Assembly: GCA_030762935.1 (NCBI GenBank)
Contig: CM060884.1
Coordinates: 73,411,196 to 73,475,195 of the forward strand
Reading direction: 5' to 3'
DNA: 64,000 nucleotides
From: Hymenopus coronatus
Taxonomy: Eukaryota; Arthropoda; Insecta; Mantodea; Hymenopodidae
Shown here: positions 35,326-46,459 of the stretch, one piece after another
Position numbering within the stretch: the stretch's first letter is position 1
Layout of the letters: every line of letters starts with the position of its first letter
Notes under the pieces: model-generated
The model's input: only the letters and a program-made list of their open reading frames with translations
Told to the model about the DNA's origin: nothing
The model's database searches: none
Made by a program: the position numbers and the translations under genes

Positions 35326-35754
35326 CTGTTGTATTTTATGGTTTGTCGAAATAATTCCAAAATTTATTGAGCGATAAAAGGAAGTAAAATCAGCAGCACA
35401 GAATATTGCCTAGTATTATTGTCCAGTGTAGTGGAAGATTGATATTGCGGCGGTGCAAGTGGAGAAGGGGGGGGCATATATAAATAATGAAACTGTATAA
35501 TATGTTGTGGAAGCTTGTCATTGCAACAAAAGCAGAGAGGAATAGAAAACAATCGCTCGGAATTTTACTCTCGGAGGAATTTGTGTGCGCTACACAAAGG
35601 CAAAGCTGGTATTGTGGAAGCAACTAACACATTGCGCTCTGATTATCCCAAACCTTTAATTCTTTCCTGTTGCGCATTAGATTTTCTCGCCATGTACTGC
35701 GGCGTTTCATTTTTACATTCTCTAGCCCATACACACATGCTGGGCTCAGTAGGT
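35326..35754. other. No recognised feature
   Basis: Opposing open frames near 35364-35787 overlap and show no domain. Confidence 0.3.
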
Positions 35755-36500
35755 AGGGAGGGCTTTGTATTGCACCTACAAATTTGATAACAAGATTTCA
35801 CCGGAAATATATATTTGTGGAAACCTGAATTAAATAAGGTACTAAAATAGATTAAAGAATCAAAAACTGGTTGCTATATGACTGAAGTTCTTTTGTTTGT
35901 ATGGACAGGGGTTGGCAAATTTCTGTATGAGAAAAGCTGAAACAATTAACAAGGAATATCTAAAAAACGATAAACTATACAAAAATGTATATTACATAAG
36001 TGTATTTCGTGATCTGCATTTTTTGAATAGTAAGTTTCTGTCTCTCCCTTACGGTTTGCCAGTTATGCAAAATTCAATAAAAAGCATCCGGATTAAAGAG
36101 GTGTTTAGAGGCTATTTCCAGAAAATTCAAGATACACATTTTATTTCGCATGTAAATATCTTAAATATAAGAGCTTTTAATCAAAATCGTTATAGCCATT
36201 TTTGAGAAAATTAATATTTTGGAACTTTTTTCCATATAAAAATAGTTTGGGGGAGGGAATTTTCATGAAAATCTTTGTGTCGCAACCTTGGCAGGGTATC
36301 AAGCTTAATAATTAAGTTTGGTGTTTAACGGTCTTCTTTTTTGGACTATGCTATCCACAGACACAAACACGCCCACATACGGACTTTTTTCTAAAAATGC
36401 TTTTTTTTTTTTTTTTTTTTTTTTGATTCAGGTAGTCCCAAAACATGTATTTGTTTTGAATGGAATACAATATCTTCTCCAGTACGTGCAGAGAAATTAA
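35755..36500 (-). mobile_element. DR: short + P fragment then a - copy (inverted join)
   Basis: At 35755-35835 the P side reads in + orientation up to AACCTGAATTAAATAAGG. From 35836 the sequence is a - copy to a P end at about 36482-36497. A T run of about 24 lies at 36401-36424. Confidence 0.85.
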
Positions 36501-36840
36501 AAATGTTCCTTTTAGTAAAACGTTAGCGTGTCTAATTGTCCATGTAAGTGTTTGAGCATAGCTCAGAAGCTAAATATCCGTCAAATAACAAACTTTGTAT
36601 AGTACGTGCAGAGAAAGTAAAAATGTTCCTTTTAGTAAAACGTTAGCGTGTCTAATTGTCCATGTAAGTGTTTGAGCATAGCTCAGAAGCTAAATATCCG
36701 TCAAATAACAAACTTTGTATAGTACGTGCAGAGAAAGTAAAAATGTTCCTTTTAGTAAAACGTTAGCGTGTCTAATTGTCCATGTAAGTGTTTGAGCATA
36801 GCTCAGAAGCTAAATATCCGTCAAATAACAAACTTTGTAT
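36481..36840. repeat. Three 120-bp tandem copies
   Basis: The segment starting AGTACGTGCAGAGAAA and ending CAAACTTTGTAT occurs at 36481-36600, 36601-36720 and 36721-36840. Copies 2 and 3 look the same; copy 1 differs at one base (GAAATTAAA for GAAAGTAAA). Each unit begins in the DR P end and ends in the DR P-side block, so it spans a junction of two oppositely oriented copies. Confidence 0.95.
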
Positions 36841-37445
36841 TTCGGTTTAGTATCTTTTAAAAATGCGACACGAAGATTTTGAGAAAAATTCTCCCTACCC
36901 CAAACTTCGATTATTTGAAAAAAAAAAATCAAAACACTTTGATATTCAACAAACTGGCTCTAATGATCGATTAAATTCCTTTACTTAGATATTAGCATGG
37001 CAAATAAAATGTAGATTTGAATTTTGTGCAAACATTTCTGAAGAGCTCTTCATTCTGAATGATTTTTATATAACTAGGACACCGTAAGAGATAGACAAAA
37101 ACTAACAGAAAATATAGGACTCGTTAAAACACATAATTTGTCATATTTTTTGTGGAATTTACTATTTCTGAGTTATTCCTTATTTGCTTCAGATTTAAAA
37201 TATTATATTTTGCTCTCACAGAAAGCTGTAAACTCCTAGCTCTACATACAAACGATTTCAACCACATGGCAGCCAGCTTTTAAAAGTTTTGACTATCGCT
37301 TTAGCCTGTAGTACTCCCTTATTTATCTGCTACTTACAAAGAGGCAAGTAATAAGACTATTTCTGCTAATGTTTGACGTTAAGTATATAGAAGACTAAGT
37401 TCTTGTTACAGAGATTTCGATAAAATCATATGTTTGGAACATTTC
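36840..37445 (+). mobile_element. DR copy, P end missing
   Basis: Runs from TTCGGTTTAGTATCTTTTAA to a degraded Q end near 37430 (CATATGTTTGGAACATTTCG). Confidence 0.85.
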
Positions 37446-38159
37446 GGATTATTGTGTTCTACTGCTGTATCTGTTCGCCGAAGAAGCAGCTGCAGCAGAG
37501 GCTGCACTGGACACAAGTAAGTTTAGCAGAACAGCAATAATGAAACCGTCCACGCCAATATGAACAGAATAGCCCGGGCCATGTTTATACAAGGTCGTGT
37601 TTGTGCCGAGCCTAATGAAGTACCACCTTTATTACCTGCTCTATGTTGACCGCTCTTGGTTACATGTGAGCAATTGCTTCTACCCAACGTTTAACTCTTT
37701 CTCCAGGTCAACCAGAGAGAACCGATGTTACCATATCACTTAGCGGCGGCTCTTGAAATACTTGAATATCGCTTTAGCCTTCTGTTTCCATGTATCTAGA
37801 AGGAAATGTGTAATAAAGAATAATTATTTATTTAAACAACAAAAACAACTCCCCATAAGTATGGGCTGCCCACAAGGACAGAGTAAAATAGACAAACTAT
37901 AAATTAATTGTCTAAAAAAGAAACGAAAAAAACTTGAATCTCTTTTATTAACATAGTGATATATCGATAGTTTTCATTAGAATAGCAATCGAAAAGGAAA
38001 CTAAAAGCAGCAAAAGGACCATTAAACATAATATAAAATTAACATACAATAAATTATGTATACCAAGGGAATATAGACCGTGGAAATACTAAAAAGGGTT
38101 ATTATACAAATGATTTAGAAGAAGAGAAAGTGAACTTCTTATTGCAGATATGGCAATTT
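37446..38159. other. Single repeat unit of the 39-kb array, then unassigned A-rich DNA
   Basis: Around 37655-37815 there is one copy of the unit seen as a tandem array at 39.0-40.1 kb (CAATTGCTTCTACC, TTAACTCTTTCTCC, AACCGATG). From 37815 an AATAATTATTTATTTAAACA start resembles a minus-strand LINE tail; weak. Confidence 0.45.
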
Positions 38160-39003
38160 CTTTTATTTTTACTTTCTCTAGCCCCGTTTGTACAATGTAC
38201 ATAGGGATAGAGAAGTATTGTATTCCACCCAAAAATTCGATGTCGAGATTTCACGGGAAAAAAAGCATTTCCAGTAAAAGGTCCGTGTGTGTGTCCGTGT
38301 GTCTGTGAACACGATAACTTAAAAACGAAAAGTTGGTATTTAAGTTCAGTATCTTCCAGGGATGCGACTCGAAGATTTTGAGAAAAATCCCCTTACCCCA
38401 AACTACCCTTTACATGGAACTTTTTTCGAAAATTTTGATTTTCTTAAAAATGGCTCTAACGATTTTGATTAAAATATCCTATATTAAAGATATTTACCTG
38501 ACAAATAAAATGTATATCTTGAATTTTCTTGGAATAGCTTCTAAAGACCTGTTTATTCTGGATGAATTTTGCTTAGTTTGGCATAACTAATAAACCGTAA
38601 GAGAAAGACAAAAACTTACTATACAAAAATGTAGGCCTTGTTAAAATACATAACTTACGACATGAACATTTTTTTCGTGCATCTTACCGTTTTCGAGGTA
38701 TTCATTGTTATTAGTTTCAGTTGTGAAGTACTTACACTTTTCTCAGACGGGAGTGTCCGTTTTTCTTTTGTTCTACTCCTGGCCAAGAGAAGAAGCGATT
38801 TGTAATGACAATCACCTAACGACAGCTTTTAAAACATTTGACTATCGATTTAGCCTAGTGTATTCCCTTATTTTCTTCCTACTTATAAGGAACTAAGTGA
38901 TAAGAACAATGTGCTGAATACCTCGATTAGCAAGGTGCAGAAATAAGAATAATCTTATGTAAGAAGTTGAACGGCTAGAGAAAGTCATGTGAGTGTAAGA
39001 TTT
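38160..39003 (+). mobile_element. DR copy, full length, subfamily with altered hairpin
   Basis: P end is CTTTCTCTAGCCCCGTTTGT paired with ATGTACATAGGGATAGAGAA: the central stem differs from the common CACGTAC/GTGTATAG form but pairing (CCC with GGG, CTCTA with TAGAG) is kept. Ends at a Q end with GTGAGTGTAAGATTTTT. Contains the 85-codon recurrent DR frame at 38333-38590. Confidence 0.92.
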
Positions 39004-39004
39004 T

Positions 39005-39650
39005 TCTGTAAATGTTTGCATCGAAATACCAACTGACCCAGTTGCTTTTGGTTACCAGTGAGCAATTGCTTCTATGCAACACTTAACTCTCTCTCCAGGA
39101 CAAGCAGAGAGAACGGATGTCACAGCATCACTTAGCAACGACTCTTGAAATAATTGAATATCAGTTTATCCTCGTTTTTCTGCGGCTCTGGAAGAAAATG
39201 TGTAATAAAGGTATTTCTGCAAATGTTTATATCGATGTACCAAGTCGTTTTTGGTTATATGTTTGCAATTGCTTCTACCTGACGTTTAACTCTTTCTTTT
39301 GGTCAAGCAGAGGGATGTCGCCGACTATCGCTTTAGTCTCCCTTATGCGCATAGCTAGAAGGAAGCTAAAGATATTTCTGCAAATGTTTACATCGAAATA
39401 CCAGCTGACCCAACTGCTCTTGGCTATGTGTGAGCAATTGCTTCTACCGAACGATTAACTCTTTCTCTCGGTCAAGCAGAGAGAACCGAATGTGAACTGT
39501 ATCACATAGCAACCGATTCTTTAAATAATTGAATATCGGTTTATCCTCCTTTTTTCGCGCATCTACAAGAAAATGTGTAGTAAAAATATTTCTGCAAATG
39601 TTTACATTGATATACCAGGTCGCCAAACTGCTCTTGGATACAAGTGGGCA
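39005..39650 (+). repeat. Irregular tandem array, about 170-215 bp units
   Basis: CAATTGCTTCT recurs at 39063, 39266, 39435 and 39649. Shared blocks are TTAACTCTTTCTC, AAGCAGAGAGAACCGATGT, CACTTAGCAACG and TTTCTGCAAATGTTTACATC. Part of the unit resembles the CACATAGCAACC to CTATCGCTTTAGCC portion of DR, so the array may derive from a DR segment. It continues after the SINE to about 40115. Confidence 0.8.
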
Positions 39651-39667
39651 ATTGCTTCTACTCAAAG

Positions 39668-39959
39668 TCGCCCTCCGTGGTGTAATGGTTACCATGCTAA
39701 CTTCATATACCCAAGGTCGCGGGTTCAAACCCGGCGGAGGACGATGGATTTTTTCGGGCGTAAAAATCCTTAGCATGGCTTCCTTCGGAAAGGAAGTAAA
39801 GCTGTGGGTCCCGTGTCGTAGATTTACGGCACGTAAAAGAACCTCAAGTCTGATAAGAGAGGCCTCTGAGCAAAATTAAGCGATCTTTCACGCCCAATAT
39901 AGAATGGGACGCTGAGAACCAAAGCAGTTAGAGAGCGTCCATAAATAACAGGCCATTTC
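39668..39959 (+). mobile_element. tRNA-derived SINE family A with 17-bp TSD
   Basis: Full copy from TCGCCCTCCGTGGTGTAATG, B box GGTTCAAACCC, to ATAACAGGCCATTTC. ATTGCTTCTACTCAAAG (39651-39667) and ATTGCTTCTAGTCAAAG (39960-39976) flank it, one mismatch in 17. It interrupts the tandem array, so it is younger than the array. Confidence 0.96.
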
Positions 39960-39976
39960 ATTGCTTCTAGTCAAAG

Positions 39977-40129
39977 TTTAACTCGTTCTCCTGGTCAAAC
40001 AGAGAGAATCAATGTCACAGCATCACTTAGCAATGGCTCTTGAAATAATTGAATATCGCTTTAACTTCTTTCTTCCGCTTTTATCTACAAAGGAATATGT
40101 AATAAAGATTATCATAAAATAGGTAGAAG
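39977..40129 (+). repeat. Continuation of the irregular tandem array
   Basis: TTTAACTCGTTCTCCTGGTC and the following blocks resume the unit interrupted by the SINE. Confidence 0.75.
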
Positions 40130-40186
40130 GAAATGCATAATGTGTTACAGCTGTGTAGAGAAATTCATGTGAATGGAACCATCAGA
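40130..40186 (+). mobile_element. DR Q-end tail in head-to-tail junction
   Basis: GTGTAGAGAAATTCATGTGA then ACCATCAGATTTTTA runs straight into TTTTCTCTACACGTACTATG of the next copy. Confidence 0.85.
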
Positions 40187-40985
40187 TTTTTATTTTCTCT
40201 ACACGTACTATGTACACAGTGTTCAGAGAAGGTATTGCAAAGCACCCAAAAATTCGATACCGAGATTTTATCGGAAATACATGTTTTGAGACCCCTGAAT
40301 CAAAAAAAAAAGCATTTCTAGAAAAATGTCATGTATGTGTGTGTCTGTGGGTAGCATAGCTCAAAAACAAAAGTTCCGTTAAAAACCAAACTTGGTATTT
40401 AGGTCTGGTATCTTCCAAGAATGCGACACGAAGGTTTTCAAGAAAATACCCCAACTACCCTTTACATGGAACTTTTTTTCGAAAATTTTCATTTCCTTCA
40501 AAATGGCTCTAAGGATTTTGATTAAAATACCACCCATTACAAATAAAATGTATATCTTCAAATTTCTGAGAGTAGGCTTTGAAGACTGCGGAATTTTACA
40601 TAACTGCTAAACCGTACGAGATAGACAAAAAACTTACCACACAAAAATATAGAGCACGTTAAAACACACAATTTATGTTATATGCATTTTTTTCATGGAG
40701 TAGATAGTTTTTTTAGGTATTCCTTGTTTGTGGTTTCAGCTTTAAAAAATTATGCTTTTCTCATACAGGAATTTGTCAATTCCTGTCCAAACAAACAAAG
40801 CAACTTGTGTCATATAGCAGCCAGCTTTTAACCCATGGTACTCCCTTATGTCGCTCCTACTCGTATCTACAAAAACAAGGTATTTCTGCTAATTTTTTTC
40901 TCAATTAGCATGAAGTAAATAGAAGCATTAGCACACTAATTTGTTGCAGAGATGTAGAGAAAGTCATGTAGATGGAACACAACTT
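40187..40985 (+). mobile_element. DR copy, near full length
   Basis: Complete P palindrome (about 40194-40230) and Q end with CATGTAGATGGAACACAAC. Confidence 0.93.
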
Positions 40986-41444
40986 TTTTAGGTAATGGAA
41001 TACAGAACAAAAGCAGAATGAGTGAGGTAAGTGATTAGGTGTCGCATTATTTAGAAGGTAACCTTTAAATCCTGATGAACGCAAGCATATAAAGCAAGCC
41101 CTGTGGTGGCTGTGAACGTTTTATGGCCGTGATTAATGACGTCATATGGATGGGAGTAAAAACTATGAGCAGGCGACACAGGAGCAACGGGGGAGAGATT
41201 GATAGTTTAATGGATCAATTCGCGGGGACGAGGCAATAGTTTGATTGATTGATTGATTGACTCATTGATTAATTATTGTCTATTGCCATTGTAGGTTCTT
41301 GCGTGATTCCGGTTTCTGTTCGGTTGTATGCTTCCATCAAGTCTGTCCATTCTAACTGGACCAGTGTCTCTGAAAATGTTATATGAGCGCGCAGCATCCA
41401 ACTGGAGATGATATACGGTCATCTTTGTGGTGGTCAAGCATCTG
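40986..41444. other. Unassigned; short (GATT)n tract
   Basis: A (GATT)n run lies at about 41238-41266. The rest is single-copy without a recognised frame. Confidence 0.4.
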
Positions 41445-41950
41445 ATGTGTTCCATTCTCATAACTTTCTCTTTATCCCTCTTAAAATTATTATTAAAAAT
41501 CATATTCTTCTATCCACTTTATATATTCGAGATAAACATTAGCAAAATGTTTCTTTTTTACTCACTTAGAAAATAAGGGAATACATTAGTGTAAAAGGAA
41601 AGTCAAATCTTCTAAACACTTGTTGCCATGTGGTTGAAATCCGTTTCTTTGCACAGAGTTTATAACCTTCCCTGTGAGACAAGTTTACGTATTTTTGAAT
41701 CTGAAACAAATAGCAAGGAATATCTAACAACATTACATTATACAGAAGTTAAAAAATGCCAAATATCCTCACATTTAGTTACCTAGACACCTTGGCCCAT
41801 TTTAGCAGCAACAATAAAAAGATGTATTAAATTCTCCTACGAATTTAACGAAAAACTTATACTTTCAATTTCGCGAAAAAAAAAAAAAAAACACTATATG
41901 ACATAAATCGCGTGTTTTAAAGTGATGTACATTTTTTAGGTAGTAAGTTG
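41445..41950 (-). mobile_element. DR fragment with a 120-bp interruption
   Basis: Q half from CATCTGATGTGTTCCATTCT. At 41745-41870 foreign sequence intervenes that weakly resembles 53795-53865 (TTAAATTCTCCTACGAATTT against TTAAATGTTCTTATGAATTC). DR resumes with an A run and stops at TAGTAAGTT. Confidence 0.7.
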
Positions 41951-42189
41951 AATGAATGAATAAGTGTATTTATTGACATAGCAATAACATACATAGAATT
42001 TCAACAATCACACGGGTCTACAAACCGTACGTGCTTTTGTAATACACATTACAAACAATATTGAAACAACAACAACAAAGAATTAGAAGAGTAAACACGA
42101 AAATAAAAAGACAAAGGTAATACACAGTCAGAAGCAATATTGAAACAACAATAAAGAATTAAGAGTGAACCCAAAAATAAAAAAAAAAA
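41951..42189. other. Unassigned A-rich sequence
   Basis: Contains two partly similar stretches with AACAATATTGAAACAACAAC-type sequence about 80 bp apart. No coding signal. Confidence 0.4.
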
Positions 42190-43005
42190 TCTGATGTGTA
42201 CCATTCACATGACTTTCTCTATATCATTGCAACAAATTATTCTTCAAAAGCTTATACTTCTATTTACTTCATGCTTATAAAAAATTAGCAGAACTAGTCT
42301 AATTCCTTGCTTCCTTGTAAGTAGAAGCGAAATAAGTGACTACCATAGGTTAAAGTGATAGTCAAAAGCTGGTTGCTACGTCACTGAAGTTCTTTTGTTA
42401 GTATGGACAGGAGTTGACAAATTCCTGTATGAGAAAAGTATAAGTTTTTCAAAGCAGAAACAAAAGACAAGTAATGTCTCAAAATTGATGAACTTTACGA
42501 AAAAAATGTATATAATATAAATTCTGTGTTTTAACGTGCTCTAAATTGTTCGTGTAGTAAGTTTTTGTCCATGTCTTACGGTTTAGCACTTATTCAAAAT
42601 TCATCCAGAATAAAGAACTTTTCAGAGGCTACTCCCAGAAAATTCGAAATATACCTTTTATTTGTCAGGTAAATAGCTCTAATGTACGATATTTTAATCA
42701 AAATCGTTGGAGCCATTTTTGAGGAAATCAAAATTTTCGAAAAAAGTTCCATGAAAAGGGTAGTTGGGGGTGGGGGAATTCTCAAAATCTTCGTGTCGCA
42801 TCCCTGTAAGATACTAAACTTAAATACCAAGTTGGTATTTTGAGTTATCGTGTTCCCAAAAACACAGACACACGGACCTTTTTCCCAAAATGCTTTTTTT
42901 AGATAAAGGGGGCCCTAAAACATATATTTCCGGTGAAATCTCGGTATCGAATTTTTGGTGGAGTGCAATATCTTCTCTATACAATATATACATGGTGCGT
43001 ATACA
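42190..43005 (-). mobile_element. DR copy, near full length
   Basis: Q end TCTGATGTGTACCATTCACA to a P end that opens into the (CATA)n tract at about 43003. It carries the 78-codon recurrent frame at 42594-42830. Confidence 0.92.
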
Positions 43006-43190
43006 TACATACATACATACATACATACATACATACATACATACATACATACATACATACATACATACATACATACATACATACATACATACATACATAC
43101 ATACATACATACACACATACACACACACACACACATACATACATACACATACATACACACACATACATACATACATACATACATACATAG
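43001..43190. repeat. (CATA)n microsatellite at a DR palindrome centre
   Basis: About 190 bp of CATA/CACA repeats. Left of it is a minus-oriented P end (GGTGCGTATACAT) and right of it a plus-oriented P start (GTATACGCACTATG, then TAGTGTATAGAGAAGGTATT), so the tract sits between two inverted P ends. Confidence 0.95.
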
Positions 43191-43199
43191 ATATATATG

Positions 43200-43257
43200 T
43201 ATACGCACTATGTAAACGTATAGTGTATAGAGAAGGTATTGCACTCCACCAAAAATA
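43200..43257 (+). mobile_element. DR P-end fragment facing the previous copy
   Basis: CACTATGTAAACGTATAGTG and AGAGAAGGTATTGCACTCCA, then the match ends. Confidence 0.8.
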
Positions 43258-43289
43258 TAGGTAGAACACTGTAGTCACTTTTGTTTAGT

Positions 43290-43768
43290 TGATCTTATTC
43301 GTCCTCCCCCCCCCCCTTATCTCTTAGCAGTCTGCTCCGATCTCAGCTGTCTTACCTTAAGTATAAACCTACCTAGCCCGTCCATGTTTTCCAGTAGTGC
43401 CTGCCAGTAGAGTCCAACATGCTTCTAACCCTACATTCGCAGCGGTAAAGAATCGCAGCAAATATTTCACCTCCATTTCTCCGTACCCCTACATCTTACC
43501 AAGATGTGAGTCCACGACTCTTCCTCCTTGCAAATGGGACAGATTCTCGTACAATTCTCGGCAGTAATTTTTGTGCTCCTCCATGCTCCTAGTCTAATCC
43601 ACGCGAGCCCCTCTCTAATGAGTTTGGTACCTGTTTTGATGTATTGCTCCATACCCCACTCCGATTTTAGCCCAGACTGAACTTCTAATGAAACCTTCTC
43701 CGTGCATTGCGCAATTATTTGCTGTCTGTCAATATCACAGAGTCGGTTCTTAATTTTTCTCCAAATAT
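43290..43768 (-). mobile_element. LINE ORF2 C-terminal fragment with CCHC-like motif
   Basis: The minus strand translates through LVREGLAWIRLG-like sequence (IREGLAWIRLGAWRS) to CPICKEEESWTHILVRC, the cysteine-histidine motif that follows the reverse transcriptase domain in many non-LTR elements. The frame is open across 43467-43652 and readable upstream to about 43740. It is 5' truncated against a DR copy at about 43770. A C run lies at 43305-43315. Confidence 0.75.
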
Positions 43769-43769
43769 A

Positions 43770-44240
43770 TGTAGTAAGTTTCTGTTTATCGCTTTCGGTT
43801 TAGCAGTTAAGCAAAATTCAGCAGAATTCTTTCAGAATAAAGAGGTATTTAGAGGCTATTCCCACAAAATTTAAGATATGCATTTTATTTGCCATATAAA
43901 TATCATTAATCAGAATCGTTAGAGCCATTTTTGAGAAAATCAGAATTTTCGAAATTTTCTCCTTGGAAAGGGGACTTTGGTGTGGGGGAATTTTTCTCTA
44001 AACCTTCGTGTCACATACCTGGAATATAGTAAATTTTAATACTAAGTTTGGTGTTTTACCAACTTTTCGCTTTTGAGTTATAGTGTTTACAGACACACAG
44101 AGACCTTTTTCTAAAAATGATAGTTTTATATACAGTGGACCCTAAAACGTGTATTTCTGTATAATCTCGATATATACTTTTTGGGTGGAAGGCAATATCT
44201 TTTCTATACACTATGGTCGTAGAACGTGTAGAGAAAGTAA
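43770..44240 (-). mobile_element. DR fragment, P half
   Basis: TAGTAAGTTTCTGTTTATCG to a P end ending CGTGTAGAGAAAGTAAAG. Confidence 0.88.
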
Positions 44241-44367
44241 AGAATGATCATTCTTCAATAAAGTTTGAAGAGGTTTATTAAAACAAAAGCATCATGTCTT
44301 TCCTTATAATCAAAATTAGTATTCTATTTGTTATCAATCAACTATAGAGTTATTGCTGAATATACCT

Positions 44368-45158
44368 TGAAAAAATCTCATGTGTTCCAATCTCTTGACT
44401 TTCTCTATATCACTGCAACAAATTATTGTTAAAAAGCTTATACATCTATTTACTTCATGCTAATCGAGAAACAATTAGCAGAAATAGTCTTATTACTAGC
44501 TTCCTTGTAAGTAGAAGCGAAACAAGAGAGTACCATAGGTTAAAGTGTTAGTCAATAGCAGATTGCAATTTGACTGAAGTTCCTTTGTTTGTATGGACAG
44601 GAGTTGACATTTTCCTGTATGACAATAGAATAGGTTCTTTAAAGCTGAAACCAGAAACATGGAATATCTCAAAAACGATCAACTCCACAAAAAATAGCAT
44701 ATATACAACGCAAATTGTGTGTTTTTTATGCTCTACATTTTTCGTGTGGTAAGTTTTTGTCCATCTTTTACGGTTTAGCAGCTATGCAAAGTTCTGTAAA
44801 ATCCAATTAGAATAAAGTAGTCTTCAGAGGCTATTCCCAGAAAATTTGTATATACATTTTATTTGCCATTTACTATATAAATATGCCATATTATTATCAA
44901 AATCATTAGAGCCGTTTTTGACAAAATCAAAATATTCTAAAAAAGGTCCATGTAAAGAGTAAGTTTGCGGTGAGCAAATTTTGTTGAAAATCTTCGTGTC
45001 GCATCTCTGGAAGATATGAAACTTAAATACCAAGTTTGGTATTCAACGGTCTTTTCGTTTTTGAGCTATGCTGTCCATAGACACACAGACACACACGGGT
45101 CTTTTTCTAAAAATATTTTTTTTTTGGATTCGTACATAGTACGCGTAGAGAAAGTAAA
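44368..45158 (-). mobile_element. DR copy with small P-side deletion
   Basis: Q end TCATGTGTTCCAATCTCTTG to GTACATAGTACGCGTAGAGA. About 80 bp next to the palindrome are missing after TTTTTTTGGATTC. Confidence 0.9.
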
Positions 45159-45539
45159 ATGTTAGCTCATTATTTTAATAGCTACTTAATTAATCGGTCA
45201 AACTTCAACATAGGGGTTTTGACTCCCTTTAAAGTAGCATATGAAACTTCTCTATCAGCACTGTACTAGCGTGCTAGAGGATGTAAAATCTAATATTGAG
45301 GTTCTTGTATAAGTATAGGCTTGAGAGTAGATCTTTGTAAAGGTGAATCAAGGTTGTGGCAGTGTAATGTGCTCTCAATTTGTTACAATCTCTTCTGTAC
45401 AAACACCAGCGCTCATCTTGTCCGTTTCACGTAAAACGGAACCATTGAAATGCAAATTGCCATATCAGCGTATGTGCAAGGTTTGTCGATGGAGCGTAGC
45501 CAAGAACTAATCTACCAACCAGTTCTCCTTTGCAAGAGA

Positions 45540-45587
<48 letters not shown>

Positions 45588-46459
45588 GGTGACAGACATC
45601 CTACAAGTTCCCAATATTCCCTTCTTCTTGTCTCTTTTCAGCCTCTCCAAAATTCAGGAAAAGAATGCGGGGCTTTCTCTTCTCTCAAGTTTCAAATTCC
45701 GGGGTATGCTCCTTTTAAAAGGGCTGCAGCGAGAGAAAGAATTGACGTATTAAATTGGTATAGATATTCGACCCTCAACTCCAAGAAAAAGATCATGGAA
45801 ATCTTTTCCACTTTTATTTCTTCCATTTCCCGCAACTGCCTCCTTATTTTATTTTTAGATGCAATTCTTTCTCCTTTTTTATTATTTAATGCTTTGTAAT
45901 TTTTCTGGCTTTATTCCAAATACCGTGCCGTAATCCCCGAACGTGTGTGAAAGGCTTACTTCGTAAATCAGAGATACATTTACCATGAAAATCAAGAGAC
46001 CTGCTTTATAATGTGATGACTACTATGAGGTCCATCCTAAACTGACAGATGATTTGGCATAACCAAGTAATAAAGAAAGTTATGAACATAAAACTTTATT
46101 TATAAACTTAGAGTAACTTACTCTACTTCTCAACGTAATCTCCATTCTGTCAAGATATTTACTGTCACGTGATACAAGTTTTATAAAGCCTATGCAATAC
46201 TTTTCGAAATGTATACGCAAATAACGGAAGTGTGTGATGATAATACAATGAACGAGTCTTCAATGAGTAAATGGCGTGTAATTTGCGAGTAATTAAGGAA
46301 AAGCAGTATGCACGAAAAGACCGGAGTGGAAATTCATCAATCTTATAAAACAATTGAAATTTAATGTTGATGAAAGAATTCAGAAAAGCTGGTATTTAAC
46401 TTTGGTTACCATACATGACTTTTTGAGTGGAAATAATTTCAAAATTTTTACTTAGATCT
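45159..46459. other. Unassigned region with (CT)n
   Basis: A (CT)n run lies at 45543-45585. The plus frame 45450-45899 spans 149 codons but includes the CT repeat as Ser-Leu and shows no domain, so I do not call it a gene. CTTTATTTATAAACTTAG and CTTCTCAACGTAATCTCC near 46090-46140 resemble a mariner 3' flank, weakly. Confidence 0.4.

Noticed and set aside
42820..43278. Overlapping frames of up to 152 codons on both strands
   Set aside because: They run through (CATA)n and give Tyr-Ile-His-Thr or Met-Tyr-Val-Cys repeats. Repeat-derived.
45450..45899. 149-codon plus-strand frame
   Set aside because: Passes through a (CT)n tract and has no recognised domain; no splice or promoter support.
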